Below are positions 1-11,344 of a stretch of 64,000 bases of DNA, in pieces (the stretch's first letter is position 1; each line of letters begins with the position of its first letter). The notes under the pieces are model-generated. The model worked only from the letters and a program-made list of their open reading frames with translations. It searched no databases and was not told the DNA's origin. The translations under genes and the position numbers were made by a program. This stretch comes from Akebia trifoliata (lineage: Eukaryota > Streptophyta > Magnoliopsida > Ranunculales > Lardizabalaceae): the NCBI GenBank assembly GCA_017979445.1, contig CM030706.1, positions 18,772,967 to 18,836,966 on the forward strand, in the 5' to 3' direction.

Positions 1-469
1 GAACATTTCCTGATCAAAAAAGACTTTTGTTGGGACGAATGTTGGCTTAGGCTAATGGTAGTGGAAGGATGCAAAAAAGGTTAAAGTAAGTTTGTTTAGA
101 GTGGGTTAGACTTGGGTTTGTCTATTTTTGTTTCAAAATGGTGATCTATGTCTCCTCCCAACGTCTCTCGAACTTGTTTAGGCTGGCGACTTGGGTTTAG
201 CTTAGATCAAGTGTCCGAGTTTTTAACTTTTTTTATTTTTTTGTATTTTTAGCCATTCACAATTTATCCTCATATGGGCCAAGAGTAGTCAGATGCTTTA
301 TTTCTGGTTTTTCCTATTTTTCTTCTCTTTTGTCTTTTTTTTTGTAGTAGTTGTTGACTTGTCCCAATCTTAGGTTAAGAAATGAACATGATGGCTCAAA
401 AGGGTTGACTAAGGTAGATAGTTTATTCAGGATAGCAAGGATGGCCTTTCGTCATCTCAGGGTCAGATC
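1..469 (-). other. Post-pol non-coding tail of element 0
   Basis: This stretch follows the integrase stop codon (470-472, minus strand). It is T-rich on the plus strand and holds no convincing reading frame. In Tat elements the segment between pol and the 3' LTR is non-coding and fast-evolving, which fits. No polypurine tract or LTR start can be seen before the window edge. Confidence 0.55.
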
Positions 470-1640
470 TTAGGCATAGTATTTCTTGACAATGTCAACA
501 TTGATCGGTTGCGAGAAAACTTGTCCATCCATTTCTGTGAGAATCAGAGCTCCTCTTATCATTACCTTCTTTATGATAAATAGTCCCTCATAGTTTGGTT
601 GAAATTTTTCCCTGACATCTTCTTGGATTGGCAGAATCCTCTTCAATACAAGGTCTCCTGGTGAGAAATCTCTAGGTTTGACTTTCTTGTTGTAGGCACG
701 AGCTATTCATCGCTGATAGATTTGTCCATGGCAAATAGCTGCAAGGCGCTTCTCTTCAATCAGATTCAATTGATCAAATCGAGCTTGAATCCATTCAGTT
801 TCATCTAACTCTACTTCTTTTAAAATTCGGAGGGAAGGGATCTCGACCTCTACAAGTAAAACTGCTTCCATTCCATAGACCAATGAATATGGAGTTGTTC
901 CAGTCAAAGTTCTGAACGAGGTTCGATAGGCGTGAAGTGCAAGAGGCAGCATGTCGTGCCAATCTTTGTACATAACTGCCATCTTCTCCATTATTTTCTT
1001 GATATTCTTATTGGCTGCCTCGACTGCTCCGTTCATTTTAGGTCTGTAGGATACAGAATTGTGATGAGATATGAAAATCTTCGCACATCTTGACCACTTG
1101 TTCTTGAAGTTTTTGGCCTTGTTAGTCACTAGTCTGCTGTGAAGCCCATATCTGCATATAATGTTGTTCTTGACAAACTTCAAGACGTTGCTTTTGGTGA
1201 CATTGGCATATGAAGCAGATTTTACCCACTTGGTGAAGTTATCGATAGCCATTAAGATGAAGCGATGCCCATTTGCAGCTTTCGGGCGAAATCTACCCGA
1301 TGACATCTATGCCCTAGAGTGAGAAGGGCCAAGGGGTGGTCATATTATGCAGTTCTGAAGGTGGAGCATTAATCTTGTTGGCATAAATCTGGCATAGATG
1401 GCATTCGCAAACATGCTGATAGCAGTCACTCTCCATTGTAATCCAGTACTATTCCATCCACATAATCTTCTTCGCTAGCATATGACCATTCATGTGGGGT
1501 CCACAGACTCCACTATATAAAGTTTAGATTAATCGTTTGACTTCTGCTTCTGCCACACATTAGAACAAGATCTCGTGATGTGATTTCTTATACAAAATAC
1601 CGTTGCTCAAGAAGAATAGTCATTTGATCATCGGAACAAG
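470..1640 (-). pseudogene. Integrase domain, inactivated (element 0)
   Basis: Integrase inserts the cDNA into the host genome. An H-H-C-C zinc-binding region reads at about 1380-1500 with the Cys pair as CECHLC. The core follows, with DNFTKW and the NGAVEAAN segment that carries the catalytic Glu. At the usual second catalytic Asp (normally TDNG) this copy reads TNKA, so Asp is replaced by Asn (about residue 62 of the 707-1306 frame). Stops interrupt the frame near the zinc region and just after the core. The C-terminal part continues past a stop (ARAYNKKV, then GDLVLKR) to a stop at 470. A 44-bp local repeat lies around 1616-1675. Confidence 0.85.
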
Positions 1641-1652
1641 TCCTCCCAATTT

Positions 1653-2300
1653 TTAAATAGTCATTTGATCATTAGGCGTTGCATCTGAGAGAAGAGCTTG
1701 ATCTTCGAGGTATGCCTTGATGTCTGAGTACCATAGCTTCTCTTCGGATTCTTCTACTTTGACGGGTAAGCAATAAACCGACTTATCTTGAATTCCAACG
1801 AGTGGGTCAATGACTAGGTCTTCCGAGATACTGATCATAGAAGCAAGTGTAGCTAGTGCATCTGCAAACTGATTCTTAGCTCTCGGCATATATCTGAATG
1901 AAATCCTGTTGAATCTTGAACTCAATTCTTTGAGATATTCATGGTAAGGGATCAATCTCTGTTCTCGGGTCTTCCATTCTCCAATCGTTTGATAGACTAC
2001 TAGACTTGAATCTCCGAATACGTCGATTTCATCTATATCGAGATATAGTGCTGCTTTCAACCCTACTATGCATGCTTCGTATTCAGCCTCGTTGTTAGAA
2101 CATTGGAACTTCAGTTTGATTACAATTGACATTTGGGACCCATCTGGTTTAATCAAGACTGCCCCTATTCTATTTTCTTTCTGATTGGCTGCTCCGTCGA
2201 AATACATTTTTCTGCCCAGTTCATCATCATCGTTTTCAATCTTAGTGAATAGTATGGCTTCATTGGTGAAGTTTGTCTGTAATGGCTCATAATCGGACAA
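1653..2300 (-). pseudogene. Second, archaeal-like RNase H domain (element 0)
   Basis: The frame contains YFDGAANQKENRIGAVL, then NNEAEYEAC, FGDSSLVVYQ and ADALATLAS. This pattern of acidic residues and motifs is that of the additional RNase H carried by Tat-lineage elements; it degrades RNA in the RNA/DNA hybrid. It stays open for 215 codons and runs straight on from the first RNase H segment to its right, so it was part of one polyprotein rather than a separate gene. It is the longest open piece of pol in this copy. No real start codon is expected here. Confidence 0.88.
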
Positions 2301-2937
2301 TGGGTGCTCAGCGAGGTGGTCGGCGATGGCTTGCCCTTTGATAGCTTTTTGAGTGATATAGGTGATTTCAAACTCAGATAAAAATAGTTGTTATTTAGTT
2401 GTACGACCTGTTAATGTTGGTTTTTCTAATAGGTACTTCAGGGGGTCGGCTATAAGCAAAATCGAGTAACTGAAGAAATAATAATGCAATCGTTAAGATG
2501 CCCAGACTAACGCGCTACAAGTGTTCTCAAGCATTGAATATTTTGCTTCGTACTCGGTGAATTTCTTACTGAGATAGTAGATGGCATATTCCTTCCTTCC
2601 AAATTCATCGTGTTGCCCTAGCACACACCCTATTGACATTTCTTACACTGAGATGTACATCAGCAGAAGTCACCCCGGAGTAGGAGGGACTAAGATTGGT
2701 AGATTGAGCAGGTATAGCTTGATCTTATCAAATGCTTCCTGATAATCTTTGTTCCAATTCTTCGGTGTGCCCTTCCTAAGTAGCTTGAAGACCGGTTCGC
2801 AAATAGGTGTGAGCTGAGCAATGAAACGGCTAATATACTATATTCTCCCCAAGAATGTCCGAACAACTCTCTCTGAAACAGGTGCTTTCATCTCGAGGAT
2901 ATAGTTGGTTTTTGCCAGATCTGCCTCGATGCCTCTT
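2301..2937 (-). pseudogene. First RNase H and connection region (element 0)
   Basis: In one minus-strand frame the pieces AKTNYILEMKAPVSERVVR, YISRFIAQLTPICEP, GCVLGQHDEFGRKEYAIYY, LSKKFTEYEAKYS and TYITQKAIKGQAIADHLAEH can be read, separated by several stops. This is the usual connection plus RT-linked RNase H of plant Gypsy elements. The frame enters the second RNase H without a break. It shows that the element encoded two RNase H domains in series. Confidence 0.8.
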
Positions 2938-3860
2938 CTACTGACAATGAACCCCTAATAGCTTGCCTGATGTTGCCCCAAATACACATTTTGCCAGATT
3001 CAACCTTAAACTGTACTTTCTGAGCCTGTCGAACAACTTCTTGAGATTTACCAGATGGTCTTCTTCTATACCAGATTTAGCAATCATGTCGTCTACATAG
3101 ACTTCCATTTCCTTATGAATCATATCATGAAACAAGGCAGTCATTGATGCTGGTAAGTTGCCCCTGCATTCTTCAACCCAAATGGCATAACTTTGTAGTG
3201 GAAAGTGCCCAATGACGTGATGAATGCAGTTTTCTCCTGGTCTTCTTCTGCCATTTTTATCTTATTGTAGTCTGAAAAGCCGTCCATAAATACGAACATG
3301 TCATGTCCTATTTTACTGTCGACTAGAGTGTTGATATGTGGTAGTGAAAAATCATCTTTAGGATTGGCTTTGTTCAAGTCTCGGTAATCAACACACATAC
3401 GTACCTTTCCATCTTTCTTAGGTACTGGGATAACGTTAGATAACTACTCGGGGTACGTAGAGACTGCAAGAAATCCATCTTCGAATTACTTCATGATCTC
3501 ATCCTTGACTTTGAGGGTCCATTCTGACTTTAACCTTCTTAGTTTCTATTTAATCAGCTTGCTTCCCGGAGCAATTGGCAGTTTGTGGACAACAAGATCT
3601 GTATCTAACCCAGTTATATCTCTGTATGACCATGCGAAGACATCTTGATAATCTTGTAAGAGTTTGATCATTTCTTCCTTTTGCTGTGACGTTAATAAGA
3701 CTCCTATCTTGACGACTCTTGGGTCCTCTTTGGTACCAAGATTGATTGAATCTGTATCCTCAATGTTTGGTTGAACACCTTTTTTGTGACGTTCTACTAA
3801 ATCTTTGATCTCTTTAGGTGGGTACTTCATTTTGTCCTCAAACTCTTCTTCGATCCCCAT
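2938..3860 (-). pseudogene. Reverse transcriptase domain with frameshift (element 0)
   Basis: Reverse transcriptase copies the element RNA into DNA. The N-terminal linker DVFAWSYRDITGLD is at about 3620-3660. VCVDYRDLN-type sequence (here MCVDYRDLNKANPKDDFSLP), FMDGFSDYNKI, TAFIT and MPFGLKNAGATYQ follow in the 3141-3398 frame. After a frameshift near 3141-3144, the catalytic box reads VYVDDMIAKS in the 2938-3144 frame. Stops separate the linker frame (3546-3860) from the core. Motif order and spacing match a full RT, so the decay is by point mutations and small indels rather than deletion. Confidence 0.9.
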
Positions 3861-4321
3861 GAAGTCAAAGTCGAGTTCAAAATCGAAATCATACTCATCC
3901 CTTTTAAACTCTGTTCTATCTGGGTACTCATTTGATCGAGATAGATCCCTTGAAAACTCTTTTTTTGGATTTTGGAAAATATCTATTTTTTTACAATTTT
4001 GAGAGGTTTTTGATATTTTTATCTTTTGAGAAATTTTTTATTTTTTGATCTTTTGAAAAATATTTGATTTTTTGTTACTTTTTGGATACCTAAAATAAGA
4101 AGAACAATCATGCACATTTGTTAGTAAAGATAGGGAGCCTTCAAAATAGTCTTTACTCGAGGATAAGGGCTAGTTATGATCCTCAGGCAAACTAGATTTG
4201 TCTAATGGCATTTTTTTTAGGCCTCCATAGCCTCAAGGTTAACGAGAATTCTTCCCAGTTGTTCAAGACTTCCCCTTCTTTGAGGAGGCGAATGAGATGT
4301 GAAAGTGATTTGTTGGGTGGT

Positions 4322-4756
4322 TTAGTAGAGTGGTTCGGAGGTGACCATGATCTCCAGTTGATTGTTGTCAGGTTGGGAGGTAGTCCTTCCCAAGCTTGGT
4401 GGGATGATGACTGATGCCCAGTCAATGCTGATAGGGAAGGGTAATTTTTTCCACTTGTTTTTTATGATTTCCACTTTTGTGGATTCTAGAGCGGTCTTTG
4501 ATAGACTTTTATCAGAATCCACATTGAATAGGATATCAATGCCTTCTACGAAAGATGATTGAGACTCAACGACTGAGTCTTCATGAATGTGCACAGGTTT
4601 GAAACTTACAATTTTCTTCTTTTTGGTCTTTGATAGACTTTTATCGGAATCCACATTGAATAGGATATCAATGCCTTCTACGAAGGATGATTGAGACTCA
4701 ACGACTAAGTCTTCATGAATATACACAGGTTTGAAACTTATAATTTTCTTCTTTTT
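4322..4756 (-). pseudogene. Protease-RT spacer with an in-frame internal duplication (element 0)
   Basis: A 134-codon open stretch contains the block HEDLVVESQSSFVEGIDILF and a near copy beginning HEDSVVESQSSFVEG. The DNA repeat is 132 bp (4493-4624 and 4625-about 4756), exactly 44 codons. No domain is recognised. It lies between the protease and reverse transcriptase, where plant Gypsy polyproteins often have a variable spacer. About 3861-4321, to its left, holds T-rich sequence and only short frames. Confidence 0.55.
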
Positions 4757-5026
4757 GGCTGAATTTGTTGGTAATGGTTCTGATAAGCTGTCGGGTCTAG
4801 TCTGAGATTTCGAAAAGTTGACACTAATATGAGGAACTCTACCCAGATTCCAAACATTCGGTTCACGATTTTATATTCTAGCTAGCCGAAGTTCCCTCTT
4901 TTTGTCGTTCATATCTGATATATCCTTTTTCATAGGCCTAAACCCCTGACCGAAATAAGAAGTATGTTTCTTTGCTTCGACCGGTGTAGCTTTCCCTTTT
5001 CCTCCTAGTCCCAACCCTTGTCTGGG

Positions 5027-6070
5027 TCAGTAACCTATTTTTTTCAAAACCCGTCCGATCATCAGATTTGCACTTGATAACTCTGTTTTCTCTTTTTCTT
5101 TCTCCTTTTCGACATGATTAACACCAGCAAATTGATAGGAGTGATAGAGTGTTTTGTCCTTCCTCAACTCAATGTCAATAAACGGTACGTCCGAAGCTCT
5201 CCCAGCCGGGATGAGATTTTTTACTAGTATCGATATCATCCTCTGTCCCATGATAAATTTTACTCTTTTGAGTAAAGAGGAAGGTACAGCCCCTGCTATG
5301 TGGATCCATGGTCTGCCCAGTAGTAAGTTGAAGGTTGTCGGTACCTCCATGACCTCAAATGTTACCTCGAACGTACAAGGGCCTATGGTGATAGGTAAAT
5401 TCACCTTTCCCAAAGAGTCCTTTCTCGAGCTATCGAAGCCTCGAACAACCTTGTTGTTAGGTTTAACGTGTGATCAGTCAGCATTGAGTTTTCTAAAGGT
5501 TTCAAGAGGACAGACATTGATGACTGAGCCATTATCAATCAGTACTCTGGCCACCATTATGCCCTTGCACATGACCATGATGTTTAACGATTCTACGTGC
5601 CCCCGTTCCTTTGGCACGAATTCACTTTCTATAAAGATGATGGGATTGGGAGCCATTATTTGACCAACCATTTGTTCTAGTTGTACGGGCGAAGTGGTTG
5701 CAGGTACATACGATTTTCCTAGGATTCTCAGCAGTACTTCTTGATGTTCTTCAAATTTTTGTAAGAAACCCAGAATGCTGATCTGAGGAGGTTGTTTGTT
5801 TAGTTGGTCCACTATATTATACTCACTTTTGCGAATTAGCTTAATGAAGTCCATTGCCTCTCTATCTGTCACTTTTGCCCCTTCTTTTTCCTTATCATCT
5901 TCGTCTGCCTTGCTTTTCCCTTTTTCTTTCCTTTTCTTTTCGTCATCTTCCTCCGTCCCCTTTGCTGTTTCTTTTACCTCTTCCCTGATACTTACCCCTT
6001 CGACTAGTGTTTTCTGACATCTCCCTATTTTTTTCATGTGACCAATGTTGGCTACCATTGCCATCTTCAT
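5027..6070 (-). pseudogene. Retroviral-type aspartic protease region (element 0)
   Basis: This segment would cleave the Gag-Pol polyprotein. The active-site loop reads VLIDNGSVINVCPLETF in the 5474-6070 frame (Asp-Asn-Gly instead of Asp-Ser/Thr-Gly). About 40 codons downstream, after one in-frame stop near 5474, comes FNLLLGRPWIHIAGAVPS, the usual flap-to-C-terminal part. The region upstream (5850-6000) is rich in Lys/Glu/Asp (KGKSKADEDDKEKEG), a charged gag-protease linker. The two pieces share a frame, so only the stop separates them. Confidence 0.8.
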
Positions 6071-6589
6071 TGTCTTGACCCCTGCTAACGTGGTGATGGT
6101 TGTCTTGTAGCTCTAGGGGACGGCTTGGTTAGAGCTATATGGGAATGGTTTTGGTGAACGTATGGTCATTGGAGGTAGATCAAGTTTTACACTAAGAATA
6201 AGGGGTGGTGGTGATGATTTGGATGTGATGGTGATAAGAAGAGCTACTTGAGTTGTTGATGAAGTATAGAGGATGACGAGTGATGGTCGAGTGGATGAAG
6301 TCTAAGGTATGTGAAGGGGGGTCGAACTGTATTTTGGGAACTTGGCAATGTATAAGGTGTGATGAGAGGTGGTCGAGTGGTAGCATTCGGATCTTGATGA
6401 GTAGGATGGAGGGTGTGGTCAGCTAATCTGAGTGGCGATCGTGTATTTCGATGTGGAGTTGTCGTGTAATGGTTAACTATGTTGACCGTTGACGTCTCTG
6501 ATTGCTTTGTTAAGTGGACCCTGATTTTTTACCCAATAGGGGCTATTACAATAAACAGATTTAAATCGAGTTCCCCGAGGATGACATTT

Positions 6590-8222
6590 ACTCCGTGTTC
6601 ATTTCCCCCTCCATTGTGGGTGGGTAGAGGATTTTGATTGATGTTTTGCTGCTGAGTGGGATTTATCGACCCATCCAATATAAGTGCCTTTTTATCTATC
6701 AAATTCTACACCTGGTGCTTAAGTTGCCAACATTGATCTATAGAGTGCCCTGGTGCACCTATATGAAATTCGCAGAACAAATTAGGGTTGTATCCTGGCC
6801 TTTTAGCCGCATCGGGATTTGGTGGACGTTTTGTAAGATATTCACCCCTGAGTAAGATTGGCAGTAATTCTGATAGTGCCATAGGCAATCTGGTAAACAC
6901 TCTGTTTGCCCTATTGGGTCGTGCTTGTTGGTTCTGCCCATACAATGGTACCTGTTGTGCAACTAGTGGAGGATTTGCCATGAACTGGTTTTGAGGTGCA
7001 GGGTTCCAAGCTAGTGGAGGTGTCGGAGCCCATGAAGTTGATGGCGTTTGTGGTCTTGGTGCTAGTGAAGGGATGAAGAGGGGTCGGTTTGGCTGTATGT
7101 TGTTGACCTATGGTTCTTACCTCTTCTTTCCTATAGGTACTGGCTTTCTCTGAGAATGGATTCCTGTTGTTGTCCCTAGACTTGTGAAATCAAATATCAG
7201 ACCGGTTCGGATCCCGTCCTTGACACGGTCTGCTACTTGTACCAAATTTGAGAATGTGCCTGTGGTGTGCCCCACTAGATGAGTATAGAAGGCGTGCCCT
7301 AATGTCGAGATAAATGTGGTGTTCATCTCTTACTCGGTCATTGCAGGCCTTACTTGTGAGGCTGACTCTCGCCACCTCTGTGCATACTCTTTCACCGTTT
7401 CTCTTTGTTTTCTTGTCATCTTGGCCATGTCGTTCCGATCTAGGCCAACATCTGTATTGAATCGGCAATTTTGCCAGAACATCTCAACTAGGTCCTGCCA
7501 GTTCTTAATGAGTGTGTGGTCCAATCCAAAGAACCATTTGAGGGCCGACCCCATTAAACTTCTTTGGAACAACTGCACAAGTAGCCTGTCGTCCTCGCCA
7601 TATTGGCACATAGATCCGTAATATAGTTTCAGGTGTGACAGAGGACATCCCACCCCATTGTACTTCTCAAACTTCAGACATTTGAACTTGGCCGGTAACT
7701 GTGCAGTTAGGTAAAAGTAGAGGTCCTTAAATCGAGTCCCACTCATAGTGTTGAGTCCTTTCATCCTCCGTATTTCTTCTTGTAGAGACTCGATTTCTTG
7801 GGCCAATTTTTCATCTGTTGCGTTTTTGGCCTCTGTGGCCCTGTACTCACATTTATCATCATGAATGACCACAAGGGGTGGTCGATTCTGTGGGATATAG
7901 AGTGGGGGCCCTTGATATTCCAGCACTACGGGAGGCATAGCAGTCTGTGGTCCTTGCGGAGGTTGCTCGGATAGATCCTGATTTGATCCGGACGTGTGGT
8001 GTTGCATTGTTTGGGCTTGTATAATGCTGGCGTTAGCTAACAGGACACTCAACATCTTCTCTTGCCTCTCAACCATTTTTAGTAGTGCTATTCTGGGGTC
8101 AACATCTGATGTTTTAGCGATTATGGGCTATGCAAGTTCGGAAAAACTCATGGTAGCAGTGAAAGAACTGAAAAAATACGGAGGTACTTCTGACTGTTTA
8201 TATTTCTTTCGTTTGGCCACCT
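6590..8222 (-). pseudogene. Gag polyprotein, interrupted by stops (element 0)
   Basis: Gag forms the virus-like particle. The best stretch (7330-8076) has a coiled-coil-prone segment (EIESLQEEIRRMKGL), then the retrotransposon gag core (FKCLKFEKYNGVGCP, LVQLFQRSLMGSALKW, ETVKEYAQRWRE). The frame continues leftward after a stop at 7327 and ends with CEFHIGAPGHSIDQCWQLK, the Cys/His-containing nucleic-acid-binding end typical of this lineage (6706-6981). Upstream of 8076 the same frame extends to about 8222 (AKRKKYKQSEVPPYFFSSF) through one stop. At least three in-frame stops are present. From 6071 to 6590 only low-complexity His/Pro/Thr-rich fragments are seen. Confidence 0.85.
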
Positions 8223-8339
8223 GTGGGTACAAAAGACCAAGTGTTACAATCTTATTTGCAAAACATGATGATGCATGATTTTTTATTAGGTCAGGTAAAG
8301 TTATTTATTGTAAGGTAAACGAGTTTTAAAGAAAAAGTA

Positions 8340-9010
8340 GTTTCTCGGCGCGAAGTCGGCATCAACACGGAGTTGGTGAAGTACTTTGCGAAAATAATTA
8401 CATGAGCACGGAGCTGGCATCGACATGGAGTCAGTGAAATATCTTGAAAATGTAATTACATCAGCACGGAGCTGGCATCGACACGGAGTCAACATCAATA
8501 CGGAGTTGGCATCAACACGAAGCTGGCATTGACACGGAGTCGGTAAAAAAAATTTTAAAATAAAATTATCTCAGCACGGAGCTGGCATCGACACTGAATC
8601 GGCATCAACATGGAGTTGGTAGAAATATTTTGAAAAAGTAAGTTTGTCAGCTCGAAGCTGGCATCGACATGGAGTCGGTAAAGTATTTTAAAAAAGTAAT
8701 TATCTCAACATGGAGCTGGCATCGACACGGAGTCGGTAAAATAATTTGAAAAAGGGAATTTCATCAACACGAAGCTGGCATCGACACGAAGTCGGTAAAA
8801 CATTTTTAAAAAGTGATAACATCAGCATGGAGCTGGCATCAACACGGAGTCGATAAAATATTTTGAAAACTAAATTATCTCAGCACGGAGTTGGCATCGA
8901 CACGGAGTCGGCATCAACACGGAGTTGGTAAAAATATTTTGAAAAAGTAAGTTCGTCAGCTCGGAGCTGGCATCGACATGGAGTCGGTAAAGTACTTAAA
9001 AAAATAATTT
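8340..9010 (-). repeat. Tandem repeat array in the leader of element 0
   Basis: About eleven units of roughly 58 bp follow each other. Each holds one or more copies of ACGGAGYTGGCATCGAC followed by ACGGAGTCGG and an A/T-rich tail (TAAAATATTTTGAAAAAG). Units vary in the number of the GC-rich half. The array lies just upstream of gag on the element's minus strand, so it would be in the 5' untranslated RNA. Confidence 0.85.
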
Positions 9011-9059
9011 TGGAGACAAATCGAGTTGGAATAACCCATATTTTTGTCAGCTCCAATTA

Positions 9060-9230
9060 GTTCTATGAAATCAACGCCGGCCAGTAAGATCTCTAGGGAA
9101 GAGGCGGCTCACAATGGCACTCTTAAATCACCTCATTTCCTTCAATAAACGTAGTCTATCCCCCTCATATAAACAGGGCAAGATCTTTCTAGGCAACGAC
9201 TTTGATCAAGGACTACAATTGGTGCTTTTA
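9060..9230 (-). other. Leader module, copy in element 0
   Basis: On the plus strand this reads CACAATGGCACTCTTAAAT, then GTAGTCTATCCCCCTC, then GGGCAAGATCT and a tail ending CAATTG. The same blocks in the same order occur at 17681-17860, and inverted at 28615-28850 and 49690-49905. All copies lie between primer site and gag in their own element. The copy keeps only the first of the two overlapping hairpins seen in elements 1 and 2. Confidence 0.7.
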
Positions 9231-9309
9231 AAATTCTTTTTTTTTATTGAAAAAGTTTGAACTCATTTGAGTTGATTGATTGGTTATTAGTCTTGTAAGA
9301 TTATAAATA

Positions 9310-9579
9310 GACCATGGACTCAATTCGGTATGGGTCGTGGACCTGGTTGTAGTGGACCTGGGTCGTGAATCCAGTTAAGATGGATTTGGGTCATGGACCC
9401 AGTTGAAGTGGATTTGGGTCGTGGACCCAATTGTAATAGATCTGGGTCGTGGACCCAGTTGAAATGGATCTGGGTCGTAGACCCAATTGAAGTGGGTCTA
9501 GGTCGTGGACCCAGTTGAAACGGATCGGGCGGATCTGGGTCGTGTACCCAGTTGAAATGAGTATGGCGAGGGACCCAAT
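9310..9579 (-). repeat. Tandem repeat, about 27-bp unit, cut by element 1
   Basis: About nine copies of a unit like GGGTCGTGGACCCAGTTGAA with a GTGGATCT tail. GGTC and GACC flank the centre, so each unit can fold on itself. A long reading frame across it (9320-9646) is a by-product of unit length and has no domain. The array ends exactly at the target duplication of element 1. Confidence 0.8.
9575..9579. repeat. Target site duplication CCAAT of element 1, left copy
   Basis: CCAAT immediately precedes the left LTR end (TGAAAGCGCC on the plus strand). The same five bases follow the right LTR end at 22585-22589. This proves a single integration event bounded by both LTRs. Confidence 0.93.
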
Positions 9580-11329
9580 TGAAAGCGCCCTCGATCAGCG
9601 GGGTGCGCGGATCCGCTTTTGACCCTTGAGGTTTGGGAGTCGCCACCTAGTTATTACGGTCTAAGAACCGATCAATGACTCTAAATAGATAAAGGACTAA
9701 TCTAAAACAGAAAAAAACTGAATTCGGGGATCATGTTACGGGGTTGGAAGGTGTTAGGCACCAACCCCGCCCGGCCAAAACCGATCTCTACTAACTTTCC
9801 AAATAAATTACATTGCTAAAAACCTAGATAATAATAAATAAATAAAAAAAAGTTATACCTTTCCGATAGCAAAGACTTTGTTTCCTCAGATCCGACAAAA
9901 ATTGCTCCTTGTACCGTACTCCGTGCTTTGTTCTATCTCCGAATTCGATTTTTGATCTCCGAGGCAAGGTATCTCTACTTTCTTGGATCTGAATTCTTCA
10001 AGTTTGTTGTGGATTTTGGGATGTTTTTAGAAGGCTTTTAGGTGTTTCTTAGGCTAAAATCGAAGGAGGGATGTTAAGTAAGGAGTTGGGGCTCCAAAAC
10101 TAGGGTTTATGGGAGGCTAGGGGGACTTTTAGACCTACTTCTCTTAGGGTTTATGATTTGATCCGAAAATAGGGTGTGAGCACCTCTATTTATAGATTTT
10201 TTTAGGGGTTGATTTTGATAGAGTTAGTGTTTAATTAGAGTTCTTGTAGTTAGAGTTGTGTTTTAGTTAGAATTGTTTTAGGTAGAATTGTGTTTTAATT
10301 AGAATTGTTTTAGGTAGAATTATTTTTTAGTTACAACTCTATTAGATAGAGTTATTATTTAATAAGAACTCTATTAGGATTTTGACTTTTGGTCTTATTT
10401 GATTGACTTTTAATATTTTGACTTTAGTCTTAATTGATTGACTTTTAATATCTTGACTTTAGTCTTGCTTAATTGACTTTGATTTTGACTTTAGTCTCAC
10501 TTGATTGACTTTAATACCTTGACCTTAGTCTTGCTTGATTGACTTTAATTTTTTGGAGAACCCCCCTCTATTATATCTTTAATTCTTTGGACCCTCAAAT
10601 GGAGGGATCCTTAAAGAAATATCTCACGAACCCTCAACAATTTTACTTGAAAGCCCGATTGATCGATTTTTTTAATTCAAGATTTTAAATTAATTTCATC
10701 AATGTTTCACTTTAATTATTTAATATTTTATTTATTAATTTCAAAATTTTTAATTATGAAAATTATGAAATTACCGTTTTGCCCCTAGAGAGGACTTTTC
10801 ACGTTTTAAGTCGATTTTTAATGTTCTAGGATGTTTTAGAATCGATTTTTTGTAAGGAATTCAATGAAAATATTAGTTTGTATCATTTATGAAATTTTTA
10901 GTGTGAAATGGTCATGAACTTTAAGAGGGGTATTTTCGTAATTTTGTCGAATTCTGTGAAAATTGGCGAAATGATTTATTTGGTTCCGATTTGTTGTTTT
11001 ATGTGTTCAAAAGGGTTTTTCTAAGCGTAATGTTGGCTCTAGGATTGTTTTGATGTTAGGGATATTTCGGTAATTTGGTCAATTTTCAGTGAATTTTGTC
11101 GTGAAGCTTCTTTTTATTTGCAAGATGATGATTTCTATGTTTCTGGGATTGTATTTTCCTAGCGTAGCGTGGTTTCTAAGGTTTTGTCAGTTCGAGATAC
11201 CTCATCCAGATTTCTGAAACATATCTGGTAACAAAACAAAGCAATGGAATACACATCCATCATTGGGAATCATTGCGATCGGATTAACGAGTTGATTAAT
11301 CAAGCGGATGCAAAAATGGGGTGTCTACA
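9580..11329 (-). repeat. 3' LTR of element 1 (family A)
   Basis: Plus-strand ends are TGAAAGCGCC and GTGTCTACA, so the element-sense LTR starts TGTAGACACC and ends in CA. The U3 has many TTGAC cores (10380-10560) and a TATA-type box seen as TATTTATAG near 10188. The U5 end has the inverted repeat near CGGATCCGC beside the LTR terminus. It matches 20837-22584 over its whole length. Confidence 0.93.
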
Positions 11330-11333
11330 GATG

Positions 11334-11344
11334 CCCCTCTTTGG
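11334..11344 (-). promoter_or_regulatory. Polypurine tract of element 1
   Basis: On the minus strand CCAAAGAGGGG lies 4 bases before the 3' LTR start. Element 2 has the same tract at 34429-34439. It primes plus-strand DNA synthesis in LTR retrotransposons. Confidence 0.85.

Larger units (their letters stand above)
1..9579 (-). mobile_element. Element 0: decayed Tat-lineage Ty3/Gypsy retrotransposon, main part
   Basis: Read on the minus strand, the order is leader repeats, gag, protease, reverse transcriptase, RNase H, a second RNase H and integrase. This is the Ty3/Gypsy order; a second archaeal-like RNase H between RNase H and integrase is a known hallmark of the Tat/Ogre lineage. Every domain carries stops or frameshifts, so the copy is dead. 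The 3' LTR would lie beyond the left edge and is not seen. At 9579 the element is split by element 1, and its sequence resumes at 22585 with the same five bases CCAAT. No 5' LTR or primer site attributable to it was found to the right. Confidence 0.85.

Noticed and set aside
1..9579. Endogenous pararetrovirus as source of the reverse transcriptase
   Set aside because: Integrase, two RNase H domains and the LTR-type context place it in Ty3/Gypsy Tat; no movement protein or coat-type gag was seen.
9320..9646. 108-codon Pro/Asp-rich frame
   Set aside because: It crosses a 27-bp tandem array and the insertion boundary of element 1, so it cannot be an original gene.
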